From Enterococcus_I eurekensis (GTDB taxonomy: Bacteria > Bacillota > Bacilli > Lactobacillales > Enterococcaceae), in assembly GCF_042654605.1 (NCBI RefSeq), contig NZ_JBHSGT010000063.1, forward strand, positions 71,078 through 135,077: DNA of 64,000 nucleotides, written 5' to 3'. Shown here piece after piece: positions 18,318 to 27,385 of the stretch (position 1 is its first letter; every line of letters begins with the position of its first letter). A program made the position numbers and the translations under genes. Under the pieces are notes generated by a model. That model saw only the letters and a list, made by a program, of their open reading frames with translations, ran no database searches and was not told the origin of the DNA.

Positions 18318-19250
18318 ATGCAAAAAGAAGAAACTTTAGCAGACTATTTTTACCAATGGATGGAGACTTTCAAAAAACCTGCACTCGCGCCCGTCACTTA
18401 TGTAAAATATCAAAACACCTACCGTCAAATTAAATACTATTTCAACGATGAAAGTATTCACTCTATTTCTCGTCTATCTTACCAACAAGCATTGAATAAA
18501 TTTGCGAAAACGCATGCAAAAAGAACTACTGCAGGATTTCATAAACAAATTCGAGCGGCTATTTTGGATGCCGTTGAAGAAGGTCTTATTTCAACTGATT
18601 TCACTAGAAAAGCAATTATTACTGGACGAAAAAATAAGAAGAAGCAAAAATTTCTTTCTTATACTGAATGGCAAAAACTAATTACTTACACTTCTAATAA
18701 CTGTACAAGCTCTTTAAATCTAATCATCTATTTATCCGCTGTTACTGGCATGCGTTATGCAGAAGTTCTAGGATTAACCGTTGCTGATATCGATTTTAAA
18801 AATAAAACCGTCACTATCAATAAAACGTGGGATTACAAATACCACACTGGTTTTAAAAGAACTAAGAATAAAAGTTCTATTCGAACGATTGACTTGGATC
18901 GCCAAACATTGAAGTTACTGAGAAAATTACTAGTTACTCGTAAGTTTAAAAAAGAAGTTCAACAAATTTGTGTTGATTCTAAAGGTTCTTTACCTGTAAG
19001 TGCCACAATCAATCGGTATTTAGAGAATCTCTGTCAGGAATTAGAAATCCCTATTATCTCGTTCCATGGGTTACGGCATACGCACGCTTCCATACTCCTC
19101 TTTAAAGGTGTCAACTTAATTAGCGTCAGTAAGCGCCTCGGACACAAAGATGTCACAACTACTCAAAGCGTGTATTTTCACGTCATTAAAGAAATGGAAG
19201 AACGAGAAACAGATCTTATTTTAAGTATTTTAGACGAGGCAATAAAGTAA
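18318..19250 (+). CDS. Tyrosine recombinase of the BREX inversion module
   Basis: A 310-residue integrase/XerC-type enzyme. The start at 18318 follows GGGAAGGA at 8 nt; an upstream ATG at 18300 overlaps this ribosome binding site. The N-terminal SAM-like core-binding domain (about residues 10-95) precedes the catalytic domain. Catalytic residues are present: Arg in TGMRYAEVLGL, His-X-X-Arg in HGLRHTHASILL, His in RLGHKDVTTT and Tyr in QSVYFHVI. It runs antisense to the BREX operon between the two pglX parts. Its stop is 2 nt from the start of an inverted second pglX specificity region. The inferred job is to invert that region; similar recombinase-pglX pairs are known in Lactobacillus BREX loci. 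Confidence 0.88.
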   Translation: MQKEETLADYFYQWMETFKKPALAPVTYVKYQNTYRQIKYYFNDESIHSISRLSYQQALNKFAKTHAKRTTAGFHKQIRAAILDAVEEGLISTDFTRKAIITGRKNKKKQKFLSYTEWQKLITYTSNNCTSSLNLIIYLSAVTGMRYAEVLGLTVADIDFKNKTVTINKTWDYKYHTGFKRTKNKSSIRTIDLDRQTLKLLRKLLVTRKFKKEVQQICVDSKGSLPVSATINRYLENLCQELEIPIISFHGLRHTHASILLFKGVNLISVSKRLGHKDVTTTQSVYFHVIKEMEERETDLILSILDEAIK

Positions 19251-19252
19251 CG

Positions 19253-19939
19253 TTCTGGGTAAGTGAAAAGCTCATTCATAATTTTGTTGAAGGCACACGC
19301 ATGGATGAAATTGTTCAACCAAAAGTTGGTTTGCAAACAGGAAGTAACGATAATTTTATTCGTTTATGGTGGGAAGTGGATCAAACAAAAGTTAAATATG
19401 ACACAGTTTCAATTCCTGATTCGATTCACTCTGGGAAAAAATGGTTCCCATACAACAAAGGTGGATCATTCAGACGTTGGTATGGAAATTATGATTATGT
19501 GGTGAATTGGGAGAATGATGGACAAGAAATCAGAAATTTCGTTGATGATAACGGAAAGCAACGGAGTGTTGTACGTAATCCAGGTTTTTACTTTAAAGAA
19601 GCGATAACTTGGCCTCTTATAACATCAGGTGGGTTGAGTGCTCGTTTTCGTGAACAAGGAAGTATACATGATGTCTCAGGTATGTCAGCATTTTCAGGTA
19701 CCCGAATCAATACTTATTACGTTTTAGGGATAGTTAATACGCCAATTGGGAATAATATCTTAAAAGTATTAAATCCTACAATTAATTCACAAGTGGGGGA
19801 TTTCCAGAATATACCAGTGATTTTTGATGCTTCTAATTTCAGAATAATTGAGTTGGTTAAAGCAAATATTGGTATTACAAAAACAGATTGGAATCAATTT
19901 GATGATCGTTGGGAATTTGCTAAACATCCGTTAATTTAA
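19253..19939 (+). CDS. Silent alternative specificity cassette of PglX (no start codon of its own)
   Basis: From 19251 the frame reads TFWVSEKLIHNFVEGTRMDEIV and continues to FDDRWEFAKHPLI, stop. It aligns throughout with residues ~679-909 of pglX (SFWVSEQLIHNFVVGKRMDEIV ... GWVTFERHPLV). The middle is almost identical and the ends are divergent, as expected for alternative target-recognition regions. It lacks the methyltransferase part and a ribosome binding site, so it is probably silent until inverted into pglX. It ends with its own stop at the same point as the expressed version, so both versions give a PglX without the constant C-terminal part. Confidence 0.88.
   Translation, partial: FWVSEKLIHNFVEGTRMDEIVQPKVGLQTGSNDNFIRLWWEVDQTKVKYDTVSIPDSIHSGKKWFPYNKGGSFRRWYGNYDYVVNWENDGQEIRNFVDDNGKQRSVVRNPGFYFKEAITWPLITSGGLSARFREQGSIHDVSGMSAFSGTRINTYYVLGIVNTPIGNNILKVLNPTINSQVGDFQNIPVIFDASNFRIIELVKANIGITKTDWNQFDDRWEFAKHPLI
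19469..19551 (+). repeat. 83-bp inverted repeat, copy in the silent cassette
   Basis: The sequence is identical over 83 bp to the complement of 20785-20867. It encodes the FRRWYGNYDYVVNWENDG...NFVDD stretch common to both cassettes. Confidence 0.95.
19588..19612 (+). repeat. 25-bp inverted repeat, copy in the silent cassette
   Basis: Identical over 25 bp to the complement of 20724-20748. It encodes YFKEAITW in both cassettes. Confidence 0.9.
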
Positions 19940-20390
19940 TATAAAAAAATAATATTGCTAAGCGTTGTAGTCCCACCGAAAGTTGGACTTTTTGAGGCTT
20001 GCTCAAAAGATTCTTAAATAAAAAGGAAGAAAATCTATTTTCGATTTTCTTCCTTTTTTAGATAAAAAATGGCACTATCTTATATAATTAAAGCGGTAAG
20101 ATCAAATTTAAAAGAGTAATGTTTATGTGCAAAAAACAGTATACTAATATAACAATAAGTAAATCATTTTATCGTTAGGTTTAGAGAATTATTTGGAGGA
20201 AAACGATATCGTATACGCGATAGATTAATTAGTCAAAAGTATCTCAGGAACGATCCTTTTAGTTTTTAATCATAAAATGGAAATCTCCTCTTATCATCCA
20301 AAAATGATGTGAAAACTACTTTAAGACAATACCCGAAAATTAAAAATTTTAAGTAGATTTTTGAGAGTCAAATCATAGTTCTATGTTTTT
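19940..20390. other. Gap between the convergent pglX cassettes
   Basis: Apart from the terminator at 20021-20061 I see no convincing gene in these 451 bases. A GGAGG at about 20195 is not followed by a usable reading frame. The stretch lies inside the predicted invertible segment. Confidence 0.6.
20021..20061 (-). terminator. Terminator between the two convergent pglX cassettes
   Basis: GGAAGAAAATC (20026-20036) pairs perfectly with 20044-20054, and runs of A and T flank both sides, so it can work in both directions. It closely resembles the terminator after brxL (12569-12608), including a shared stretch ending tagcactat / tggcactat. Confidence 0.75.
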
Positions 20391-23120
20391 TTATACCAAA
20401 GGATGCCTTTCGAAAGTTACCCAACCTGTTTCTTCACTCAGCCATTCTTTTTTACAAACATCGATATTTTGAGCAACATTTCTTTGAATTAATTTATCGT
20501 TATTTAGATTAAAAAGAGTAGGAAATAGCGAAACATACCCAATGTGCATATGAATTGTTGGATTTAAAATTTTAAAAATATAATTTCCCACAGGTGTGTT
20601 GAGTAAACCTAGTAAGTATTTTTTATCCATCATAGAATCACTGAAGGCTGAATGTCCTGTTGAATCAAATATGCTACCGAATTCACGATACCTCATTGAG
20701 AAATCACCACTTGTGACATCCGACCAAGTTATCGCTTCTTTAAAGTAATAATCTGTATTTTGAGGACGTGAACGAATTTTTCCTTTATCATCAACGAAAT
20801 TTCTGATTTCTTGTCCATCATTCTCCCAATTCACCACATAATCATAATTTCCATACCAACGTCTGAAAGAACCGCCTTTATTATAAGGAAACCATTTCTT
20901 TCCTGATTTTTTAGAATCAGATATTGAAGTAGCATCAAACTTGATGCTAGCCAAGTCAACTTCCCACCAGTATCGAAGAAAACGATTATTGTTTGCTGTT
21001 GCCAAACCTTGCTTAGGATTAACAATTTCATCCATCCGTTTACCTACAACAAAATTATGAATTAACTGTTCGCTTACCCAGAAAGAAATCGGTTCCCCTG
21101 GAATTTTCTTGAAGTTCTCTTGATTCGTTTGATAAAAATAATCGACTTCTGGATCTTGGATACCTTTTAATACCTTTTCTTCTTGAACTTTCATACCGCC
21201 TTTAAAGTCAGATAATTTAAAGTAGTTTCCGACAGGTTCCAGTTGTGTATTCTTTATAGTAAAGCAGCAAACAGGAACTGTTGCTTCTTCAAAAGCAGAA
21301 TATTCCATTTGAATCAAGCTAGAGATACTTTTGTTCTTGATTAAATAATCTCGAAGTTGTTCATAAGATTTAATAAACATCCATACAAATGGTGTCATAA
21401 AACCGGCATAACCATTTTCCTCAAGTAAATCACTATTCATTTTAATAAATACAGAGAATAAATCGGTCTTTACATCTTTATAGTTTTTAGTCACATAAGA
21501 TCCTAAAGTACCACTCATTTTATTGAGATACGGTGGATTTGTTACAATTGCCTCATATTTAGCAATCATGATTGTAACAATGTCTAACATCTCGTTTAAT
21601 TGTTGATGAATAACTGGAATGGCGTACAATTCATCCATATTGCTAAACTCAGGAAAAACATTAATAAGATTTCTAAACTCTTCCACATCGGTTATATTCA
21701 CATCAGTAACATTAATAACAGAGCCTAACTCAGTCGCTACTTCAAACTTATCAACCAATACTTTAAAGCGATTCAAAGTATCACTAAATCGACTTTGGTC
21801 AAGTAAAGATAGCTCTTCGATTCGAGAATAAAATTCATCAGAAATATTACTAATGTTAATAAATTGGTGTACATTTAGCTTAATTTTTTTATTTAGAATT
21901 CTACGACTATATTGACGTCCTTTCATCATAATTGCAAAATAAGCTAGTTGAAATGCCCGTTTGTCAATTTCTAATCCAAATAAATTATGTGTCAGAATAA
22001 GTTCAGCAGCTTCGCGTTCACTGTAACCTTCTTCTTTGTATAATTTAATAAAAACATCAAATGCATAAACCAAAACATGCCCAGAACCCATGGCGTTATC
22101 TAAAAGCTTTATCTCTTGTAGAGCGAAATCACTTTTATTTTTTCGTTCATCTAAAATTTGAAGTTGGACCTCTTCTGGTTGTTCTGCAGATGGTAAATAA
22201 TATTTCCAACCAAAAGAATCGGCAATTTCTTTTTCTGTTCGAGTCTCAAATCGATTCGCTAATTTTTGATCAATATAATAACGTCCTAGAGAGTTCTCTA
22301 CCATGTAACGAACAATCCAATCCGGCGTAAACAATTGTGTTGCAGCTGGGATTTCATCGGCGCGGATTTTTCGGTTTCCTCGTGCAAAGACTTTATCTTT
22401 TGGTTCTGTATTATAGTACTGGTACATCCAACCAATTATTTCAATTTGTCCACCTGCTTGAACATCAAAATCCTCTTCTGGAATCGTCAACAAGCTCGCA
22501 ATAACACCATTATCATCAATATATGAAATACTAAATAGCAATTCTGTATAATCATCAATTTTTTCAAATAAATTTGGTAATTGTTGGTTTAAATTATTAC
22601 ATACTCGGATAAATACGAGTTGGTAGAGTTCATCTACCGCCTGTGCCGATCCGTCACTGATTAATTCAATGACTTTTTCCTTAGTCTTTTCATCAAATTC
22701 TTGATACAAGTTCGTTTCTAATAAATTAGTTATCATATCTGGTTCTTTTTTTCCAACAGATTCGCTAGAAAGAACTCGCTGTCTATCTGGCAAATAATTA
22801 TTTACTTCCATAAATCGGATAGCAATTAAACGGTTAAACCAAGTGTAAGCAACTTCTTCTATTAGTGTTTGATACGCAATTTTATAACCAGAATACGCTT
22901 CTCTTTTTTGGAGCTCTTCTACTAATTTAGCCCGTTTCATAATATCTTTACCGACAAACCGCTCGCCGTTACTCTTAATCTCAATCAAGCTTGAATCGAT
23001 TTGCGTGGTCTCATCAATGCCTGATTCTGTAACACCTAATTTAGCAAGTTTGGCACTTACTCTCGCAATGAGGATATTTCTCGCATTAATTGCAAAATTT
23101 CGAATCGCTTTTTTATCCAT
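20391..23120 (-). CDS. pglX: BREX adenine-specific DNA methyltransferase PglX (lacks the constant C-terminal part)
   Basis: 909 residues. The SAM-binding motif LLDNAMGSGHVLVYAFDVF is near residue 340 and the N6-adenine catalytic motif IVTNPPYL near residue 528. Residues from ~679 form the exchangeable specificity region. Canonical type 1 PglX is about 1,200 residues; the missing ~310 are encoded separately at 17252-18187, after a 2.2-kb inverted module. PglX methylates host DNA at a non-palindromic adenine site and is needed for self/non-self marking. It starts 32 nt after brxC. The residues from ~752-779 and ~791-799 overlap inverted repeats shared with the silent cassette. Confidence 0.93.
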   Translation of the reverse strand: MDKKAIRNFAINARNILIARVSAKLAKLGVTESGIDETTQIDSSLIEIKSNGERFVGKDIMKRAKLVEELQKREAYSGYKIAYQTLIEEVAYTWFNRLIAIRFMEVNNYLPDRQRVLSSESVGKKEPDMITNLLETNLYQEFDEKTKEKVIELISDGSAQAVDELYQLVFIRVCNNLNQQLPNLFEKIDDYTELLFSISYIDDNGVIASLLTIPEEDFDVQAGGQIEIIGWMYQYYNTEPKDKVFARGNRKIRADEIPAATQLFTPDWIVRYMVENSLGRYYIDQKLANRFETRTEKEIADSFGWKYYLPSAEQPEEVQLQILDERKNKSDFALQEIKLLDNAMGSGHVLVYAFDVFIKLYKEEGYSEREAAELILTHNLFGLEIDKRAFQLAYFAIMMKGRQYSRRILNKKIKLNVHQFINISNISDEFYSRIEELSLLDQSRFSDTLNRFKVLVDKFEVATELGSVINVTDVNITDVEEFRNLINVFPEFSNMDELYAIPVIHQQLNEMLDIVTIMIAKYEAIVTNPPYLNKMSGTLGSYVTKNYKDVKTDLFSVFIKMNSDLLEENGYAGFMTPFVWMFIKSYEQLRDYLIKNKSISSLIQMEYSAFEEATVPVCCFTIKNTQLEPVGNYFKLSDFKGGMKVQEEKVLKGIQDPEVDYFYQTNQENFKKIPGEPISFWVSEQLIHNFVVGKRMDEIVNPKQGLATANNNRFLRYWWEVDLASIKFDATSISDSKKSGKKWFPYNKGGSFRRWYGNYDYVVNWENDGQEIRNFVDDKGKIRSRPQNTDYYFKEAITWSDVTSGDFSMRYREFGSIFDSTGHSAFSDSMMDKKYLLGLLNTPVGNYIFKILNPTIHMHIGYVSLFPTLFNLNNDKLIQRNVAQNIDVCKKEWLSEETGWVTFERHPLV
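20724..20748 (-). repeat. 25-bp inverted repeat, copy in pglX
   Basis: This is the complement of 19588-19612 and lies at pglX residues ~791-799. Confidence 0.9.
20785..20867 (-). repeat. 83-bp inverted repeat, copy in pglX
   Basis: Perfect complement of 19469-19551. Crossover between the two would invert about 1.3 kb and replace the last ~130-155 residues of PglX. Confidence 0.95.
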
Positions 23121-23152
23121 TTCAATCTCCGTTTCTTAATATCTGATTATTG

Positions 23153-26100
23153 TTAGATTTGAATATCGAGTTCACTATCCGATCCTAATTGCTCGATCAA
23201 TGTCTTTCTCAATTGACGGATAAATTGATCAACATCCGCCTCATTCTTTAAGCGTGTTGGCGAAGCAATTAGCGAGCGAACTTGAATACTTTTTACTTCT
23301 TTGGATGGCTTAACTTTTGGTAGCTCCTCATCAATTGTGGGTACCACTGGTGGTTTCATCCGCAATTCATTTTCTTTTCGATTAAATTCCGTAATAAAAT
23401 TCGATTTGAAAGTCTCTGCCTGCACCGGTGCAAGCGCCACTTCATCCAACTTTTCATAAGTCATTAGCGATTCTAGTAAATTATCAAATCTTTGGTTGAT
23501 TCTTCTCTTGAAGTCTTCTGCCATCTCTTTCTCAAATGAACGACTTTGCATATTTTCTATGGCGTCTTTCTTTAATCCCTCAACTTTTTTAGCAGCATTT
23601 AGAGCTTTACTCTCAATAAACTCAGCATAAGCTACTTTAAATCGACTATTCAATCCACTTAAGTTTGGAATCTCTCGATAAGGATTTTTCTTTTGCATGA
23701 TTTGTTTCATCTCAGAAATAATTTCATCAATGACTTCTGTTGAATCTTGAATCGTACTTGACTCAATCTTATTGATATAATTCGTTGCTTCTTCCCAGAT
23801 TATTTTCTGGCTACTTTTGTGGAAATTACGAATATCAACTAAATCTTCTGCCCAATCTAATAAATTATCTTCTTCTGCCACCAACACATTAAAGAAATCA
23901 TTCGTATCTTTTGTATTTTCTATTTTTTGAAGTAATCGTATATTTGTAGCAATCACATCTGATTCCGGATAATAATAGCCATTGTGATTTTTATAGTTAC
24001 TAAATTCCTTAATCATTTTATCCACTTTTTCTTTGAAACTTGCCTTCGTTAAATCGTCATTCGTATCATCAACTAGGCTCCGAACATCAAATAATTCTAC
24101 CCCTAGTTCTTTCGCTACTAATTTTTTCTCTGCTCCAATGACTTCCTTCATTTCAATCCGAATTTTTTCGGGCATACGACGTGTAAAGATGGCCTCTGAA
24201 ACTTCTTTTAAGTTATCTGTGATAGATAATGAAATCCCATTTTTGATTATTTTAATAGCGCCTTCTTTAAATAACCGAGCAATGATCCACTCTAAGTCTT
24301 CGTTCACGAAACCATACGGTTCTTTCCCAACAAAATGATCTCTAAGTGACTTCATCGTAACAGTCAAACTAATTTTAGATTGCAGTTTGATATATCTTTC
24401 AACTTCCTCTAACGCATTTTGATTCTCTTTTTGAGCAAACAGTTCATTGGCATTGGAAGTTAAATAACGATTAATATCTTGTTCGTTTATCGCTGAATCA
24501 ATCAAGTCATTCTTATGATAGACAAGTGTTGCCATTTGTTGTAGGGCATCATTTAATCGCATTCTAAAGTCGCTACCTTTTACTTCTAGTTGCGTATTAT
24601 TAAAAAAGAATGTTGTATCTTTCAAGAAATCATTAAGCTGATTTCTCATCACTTCATTTAATTCTTGGTTTTCAGAGCTTTTCTCTGCTTTTACGGTTTG
24701 AAAGTTCTTAATGGTGTTGTTCGCAAATGTGGTTGTGACATATTTTTCAACTCGTAAATACTTTCTTAAATCATTCATAAAAGGATCATCTAACGGTAAA
24801 TGAACAAGTAATAAATTTTTGGTGCTGGCTAAAACTAATCGATCGGAATCCCCCCATAACTCAACATCTAGCGGAGTGATAATTTTTACTTCTAATTGTG
24901 AGTTGACACTCTTAGAATGCATTAAATCATCGACATAACGGTTATAAAAGAAATTATAGCGATTCTCAAAAGCCTTCCCTCGGGCATGACGATTTAAATA
25001 AGAAAAACTATTCTTCCCAACTTTATCATCAAAAATATCTATCGCTAATTTTTTCTTGATATCAGAATCTGTTAATTCAATCTTATTAATTACACGAGTC
25101 ACTTCTTGTTCTTCATCTGTTTGGAAAATGTAATTTTGTAAATTTTGACGAATTAAATTTTGGTCGATTAGTATTTTTAAAGCGATATCAACTCTTTTTT
25201 TCAATTCTAATTTATCTTCGTCGACATGACTGAGCATCAAATTCGTAATATTATTTAGCGTTGGTTTAATGTTTTGATCAACATATTTAATCATAAACAG
25301 TACCTTCAATACATCCACATTGAAATAATCATTCTCATCTAACACAATTTTGGAATTTTCTGCAGCTTTTTTTATCACAGCGTCATTTTTTGTTTCATTT
25401 AACCATTTTTCAAGTGAGGGATAGAACTGATTTAAAGAAATCAATGAGCCATTCTCTCTATCCGCATTTCGTTCGGCTGTTTCCTTAAAAAATGCTAATA
25501 GTGAACGCTCCCCTCGAGAAAGATTGGTTCCCTGTATACTGTGTTCAGAAATTTGGGTTAAGATATTAGCCAATAAATTAAATTGATACGGAATAAACGG
25601 ATAAACATCTGCATAATTTTCAGCATCTGTATATAATTTCAATTCTGGGCTATCTTCAAATTGTAGTTTCATGGAGATATCGTTCTCATGATTTGGATAA
25701 TCCGCTTCTAAATACTGTTGTGCATTCGTATTTTTCTTAAGAATTCTTTTTTTAATAACTTCATCAGCATTTGCCGAAGAAAGAGATAATGTTGTTTCAA
25801 AACGTCCTTTAATTTTAGAAAAATCCATTGCTGAACTTCCGGAAATATCCGTTACTGCATCAATTAATTCTTGACTCGTAACAATCACCCAAGCTTTTCC
25901 ACGTGATTTATTTCCTAATTCTTCAACAATCGTTTGGAGTTGAAGCGTTAACGAACGATTTCCTCCGATATATTGTCCAATTTCATCTACTAAAAAGACT
26001 ATGTGTTCATTATTGCCTTTTGATTGTAAATATTCCTCTACTAAATCGGCAAATTCTTCAATGCTAATTTTATAATCTGATGCATATTTGTTAAACCAGT

Positions 26101-26782
26101 TACGTGCAGCTAATTCGGAGAAGTATTCTGCTTGAACTAAAGAATCTACCATAATATCTTCTAAAAAATCGATCTCGTGGCGCGCTTCTTCCCAGCTACT
26201 TCCATATTCTTGCTCAAAAATCTCCTTAAAATGTATCAATTTCCCTTGTTTATCTAGATTTCTTTCCAAATCAGCAAGTTGAGGAATTGTAGAGTATCCC
26301 AAACTATGATTGAAAACTTTTAGGAATACATTTACCAAGCTATTTTTTTCTTCAATTCCTGTTTGATGTTTTGACTCAACATTAAATAAAATTACATTTG
26401 TTGGTGTATCAACAGCTAACTTCATATCCGCAATTGTTATGTCGTCTTTTATTTTTCGAGTTGCTAGATCTCCTTCTGTAAAAAAATCAAACGCATTTTT
26501 ACCATTAATTTCTTTATTTTCAAGGATATACGATAATATTTTAAGAAAATGGGATTTACCAGATCCAAAGAAACCTTGAACCCATACTCCCATTTTACTC
26601 GTATCACCAATAATCCCTTTTTTATAGGCATCAAAAAAAGTCTTAAAATGGCCTTGTAGTTCTTTCGTTACTACGTATTCATCTAATTCTTGATAAACTT
26701 GCTCATCATTCGATTTCGTGGCAGTGATGACGCCTTCAATATTTCGTTGGATATCCTTTAAAAACATTTCTTTAATTTTCAT
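23153..26782 (-). CDS. brxC: BREX ATPase BrxC
   Basis: 1,209 residues from the ATG at 26782, which follows AGGAGG at 6 nt; the longer frame from a TTG at 26797 runs through that ribosome binding site. Walker A is in VQGFFGSGKSHFLKIL (about residues 66-81) and a Walker B-type stretch in HIVFLVDEIGQYIGGN. The C-terminal half is helical with coiled-coil character. BrxC (formerly PglY-like, DUF499/DUF6079 type) is a large P-loop ATPase core subunit of BREX. It overlaps the end of brxB and is followed by pglX in the same operon. Confidence 0.95.
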   Translation of the reverse strand: MKIKEMFLKDIQRNIEGVITATKSNDEQVYQELDEYVVTKELQGHFKTFFDAYKKGIIGDTSKMGVWVQGFFGSGKSHFLKILSYILENKEINGKNAFDFFTEGDLATRKIKDDITIADMKLAVDTPTNVILFNVESKHQTGIEEKNSLVNVFLKVFNHSLGYSTIPQLADLERNLDKQGKLIHFKEIFEQEYGSSWEEARHEIDFLEDIMVDSLVQAEYFSELAARNWFNKYASDYKISIEEFADLVEEYLQSKGNNEHIVFLVDEIGQYIGGNRSLTLQLQTIVEELGNKSRGKAWVIVTSQELIDAVTDISGSSAMDFSKIKGRFETTLSLSSANADEVIKKRILKKNTNAQQYLEADYPNHENDISMKLQFEDSPELKLYTDAENYADVYPFIPYQFNLLANILTQISEHSIQGTNLSRGERSLLAFFKETAERNADRENGSLISLNQFYPSLEKWLNETKNDAVIKKAAENSKIVLDENDYFNVDVLKVLFMIKYVDQNIKPTLNNITNLMLSHVDEDKLELKKRVDIALKILIDQNLIRQNLQNYIFQTDEEQEVTRVINKIELTDSDIKKKLAIDIFDDKVGKNSFSYLNRHARGKAFENRYNFFYNRYVDDLMHSKSVNSQLEVKIITPLDVELWGDSDRLVLASTKNLLLVHLPLDDPFMNDLRKYLRVEKYVTTTFANNTIKNFQTVKAEKSSENQELNEVMRNQLNDFLKDTTFFFNNTQLEVKGSDFRMRLNDALQQMATLVYHKNDLIDSAINEQDINRYLTSNANELFAQKENQNALEEVERYIKLQSKISLTVTMKSLRDHFVGKEPYGFVNEDLEWIIARLFKEGAIKIIKNGISLSITDNLKEVSEAIFTRRMPEKIRIEMKEVIGAEKKLVAKELGVELFDVRSLVDDTNDDLTKASFKEKVDKMIKEFSNYKNHNGYYYPESDVIATNIRLLQKIENTKDTNDFFNVLVAEEDNLLDWAEDLVDIRNFHKSSQKIIWEEATNYINKIESSTIQDSTEVIDEIISEMKQIMQKKNPYREIPNLSGLNSRFKVAYAEFIESKALNAAKKVEGLKKDAIENMQSRSFEKEMAEDFKRRINQRFDNLLESLMTYEKLDEVALAPVQAETFKSNFITEFNRKENELRMKPPVVPTIDEELPKVKPSKEVKSIQVRSLIASPTRLKNEADVDQFIRQLRKTLIEQLGSDSELDIQI

Positions 26783-26793
26783 TTCTGTCCTCC

Positions 26794-27381
26794 TCAATCA
26801 ATCCGAAAAGCTCGGTAATAATTATTATCTTTTTTTGTATCTAATATCGTTAATCTTAAACGATCATACTCACCTGGATACATCATAATTACAGGTGACT
26901 TAGTGAATACTAAGTGCATTTTATTTAATACCGAGTGCGCTCGTACCAATGGGTATATTTCCCCTACTCCCGTAAGTATTACTACCGAATTCTCCACAAT
27001 TCTTTCAGTAATATATTTTGTGAAATACATTTCAGTATCATCAAAATCTTCCATCTTTAATAATCGATTAATTCGAGAAGCAACAAATGAAATACCATGC
27101 TTTTCTTCCATCTTTGCTATCGCCTTCGTATAACCTTTTTCTTCAATGTAATTCACCATCAATTCATAAAGATTAAAAACTTGAATCGTATAGCCTTCCA
27201 ATTGTGGACTGTTATTCTTTAATAGGTTACGAATATATTCTCTAACGAATAATTCATCTTTAGGATTATAATCAAAAATATAGTAGCCAACCTCATTACC
27301 TAGTCCGCGATTGGCTAAAAAATCTTGTGAGTTTATCGTTTCTTTTAAGTGGTTAAGTCGTTGTTGAATTGAATTATTCAT
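26794..27381 (-). CDS. brxB: BREX protein BrxB
   Basis: About 195 residues from ATG 27381, preceded by GGAGG, which overlaps the end of brxA; the open frame reaches a TTG at 27402. It matches the BrxB (DUF1788) pattern: SIQQRLNHLKETINSQDFL at the N-terminus, VGYYIFDYNPKDEL, and near the end VILTGVGEIYPLVRAHSVL and VIMMYPGEYD. Its molecular function is unresolved; it is essential for type 1 BREX in E. coli. Second gene of the brxA-brxB-brxC-pglX operon. Confidence 0.93.
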   Translation of the reverse strand: MNNSIQQRLNHLKETINSQDFLANRGLGNEVGYYIFDYNPKDELFVREYIRNLLKNNSPQLEGYTIQVFNLYELMVNYIEEKGYTKAIAKMEEKHGISFVASRINRLLKMEDFDDTEMYFTKYITERIVENSVVILTGVGEIYPLVRAHSVLNKMHLVFTKSPVIMMYPGEYDRLRLTILDTKKDNNYYRAFRID

Positions 27382-27385
27382 TATC

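Larger units (their letters stand above)
19253..21084. other. Predicted invertible segment swapping the PglX specificity region
   Basis: The segment is bounded by an 11-bp inverted repeat (TTCTGGGTAAG at 19253-19263, complement at 21074-21084). It contains two convergent specificity cassettes of about 690 bp. The 5' boundary of similarity between the cassettes coincides with this repeat. Inversion here, or at the inner 83-bp or 25-bp repeats, would join the other cassette to the pglX methyltransferase region in frame. The orientation state in a population cannot be seen from one sequence. Confidence 0.75.

Noticed and set aside
18300..19250. Prophage or integrative element integrase
   Set aside because: No phage genes or att-type direct repeats surround it, and it abuts the inverted pglX cassette.
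20391..23120. Type I or IIG restriction-modification enzyme
   Set aside because: The flanking brxA, brxB, brxC, pglZ and brxL genes make it PglX of a type 1 BREX system.
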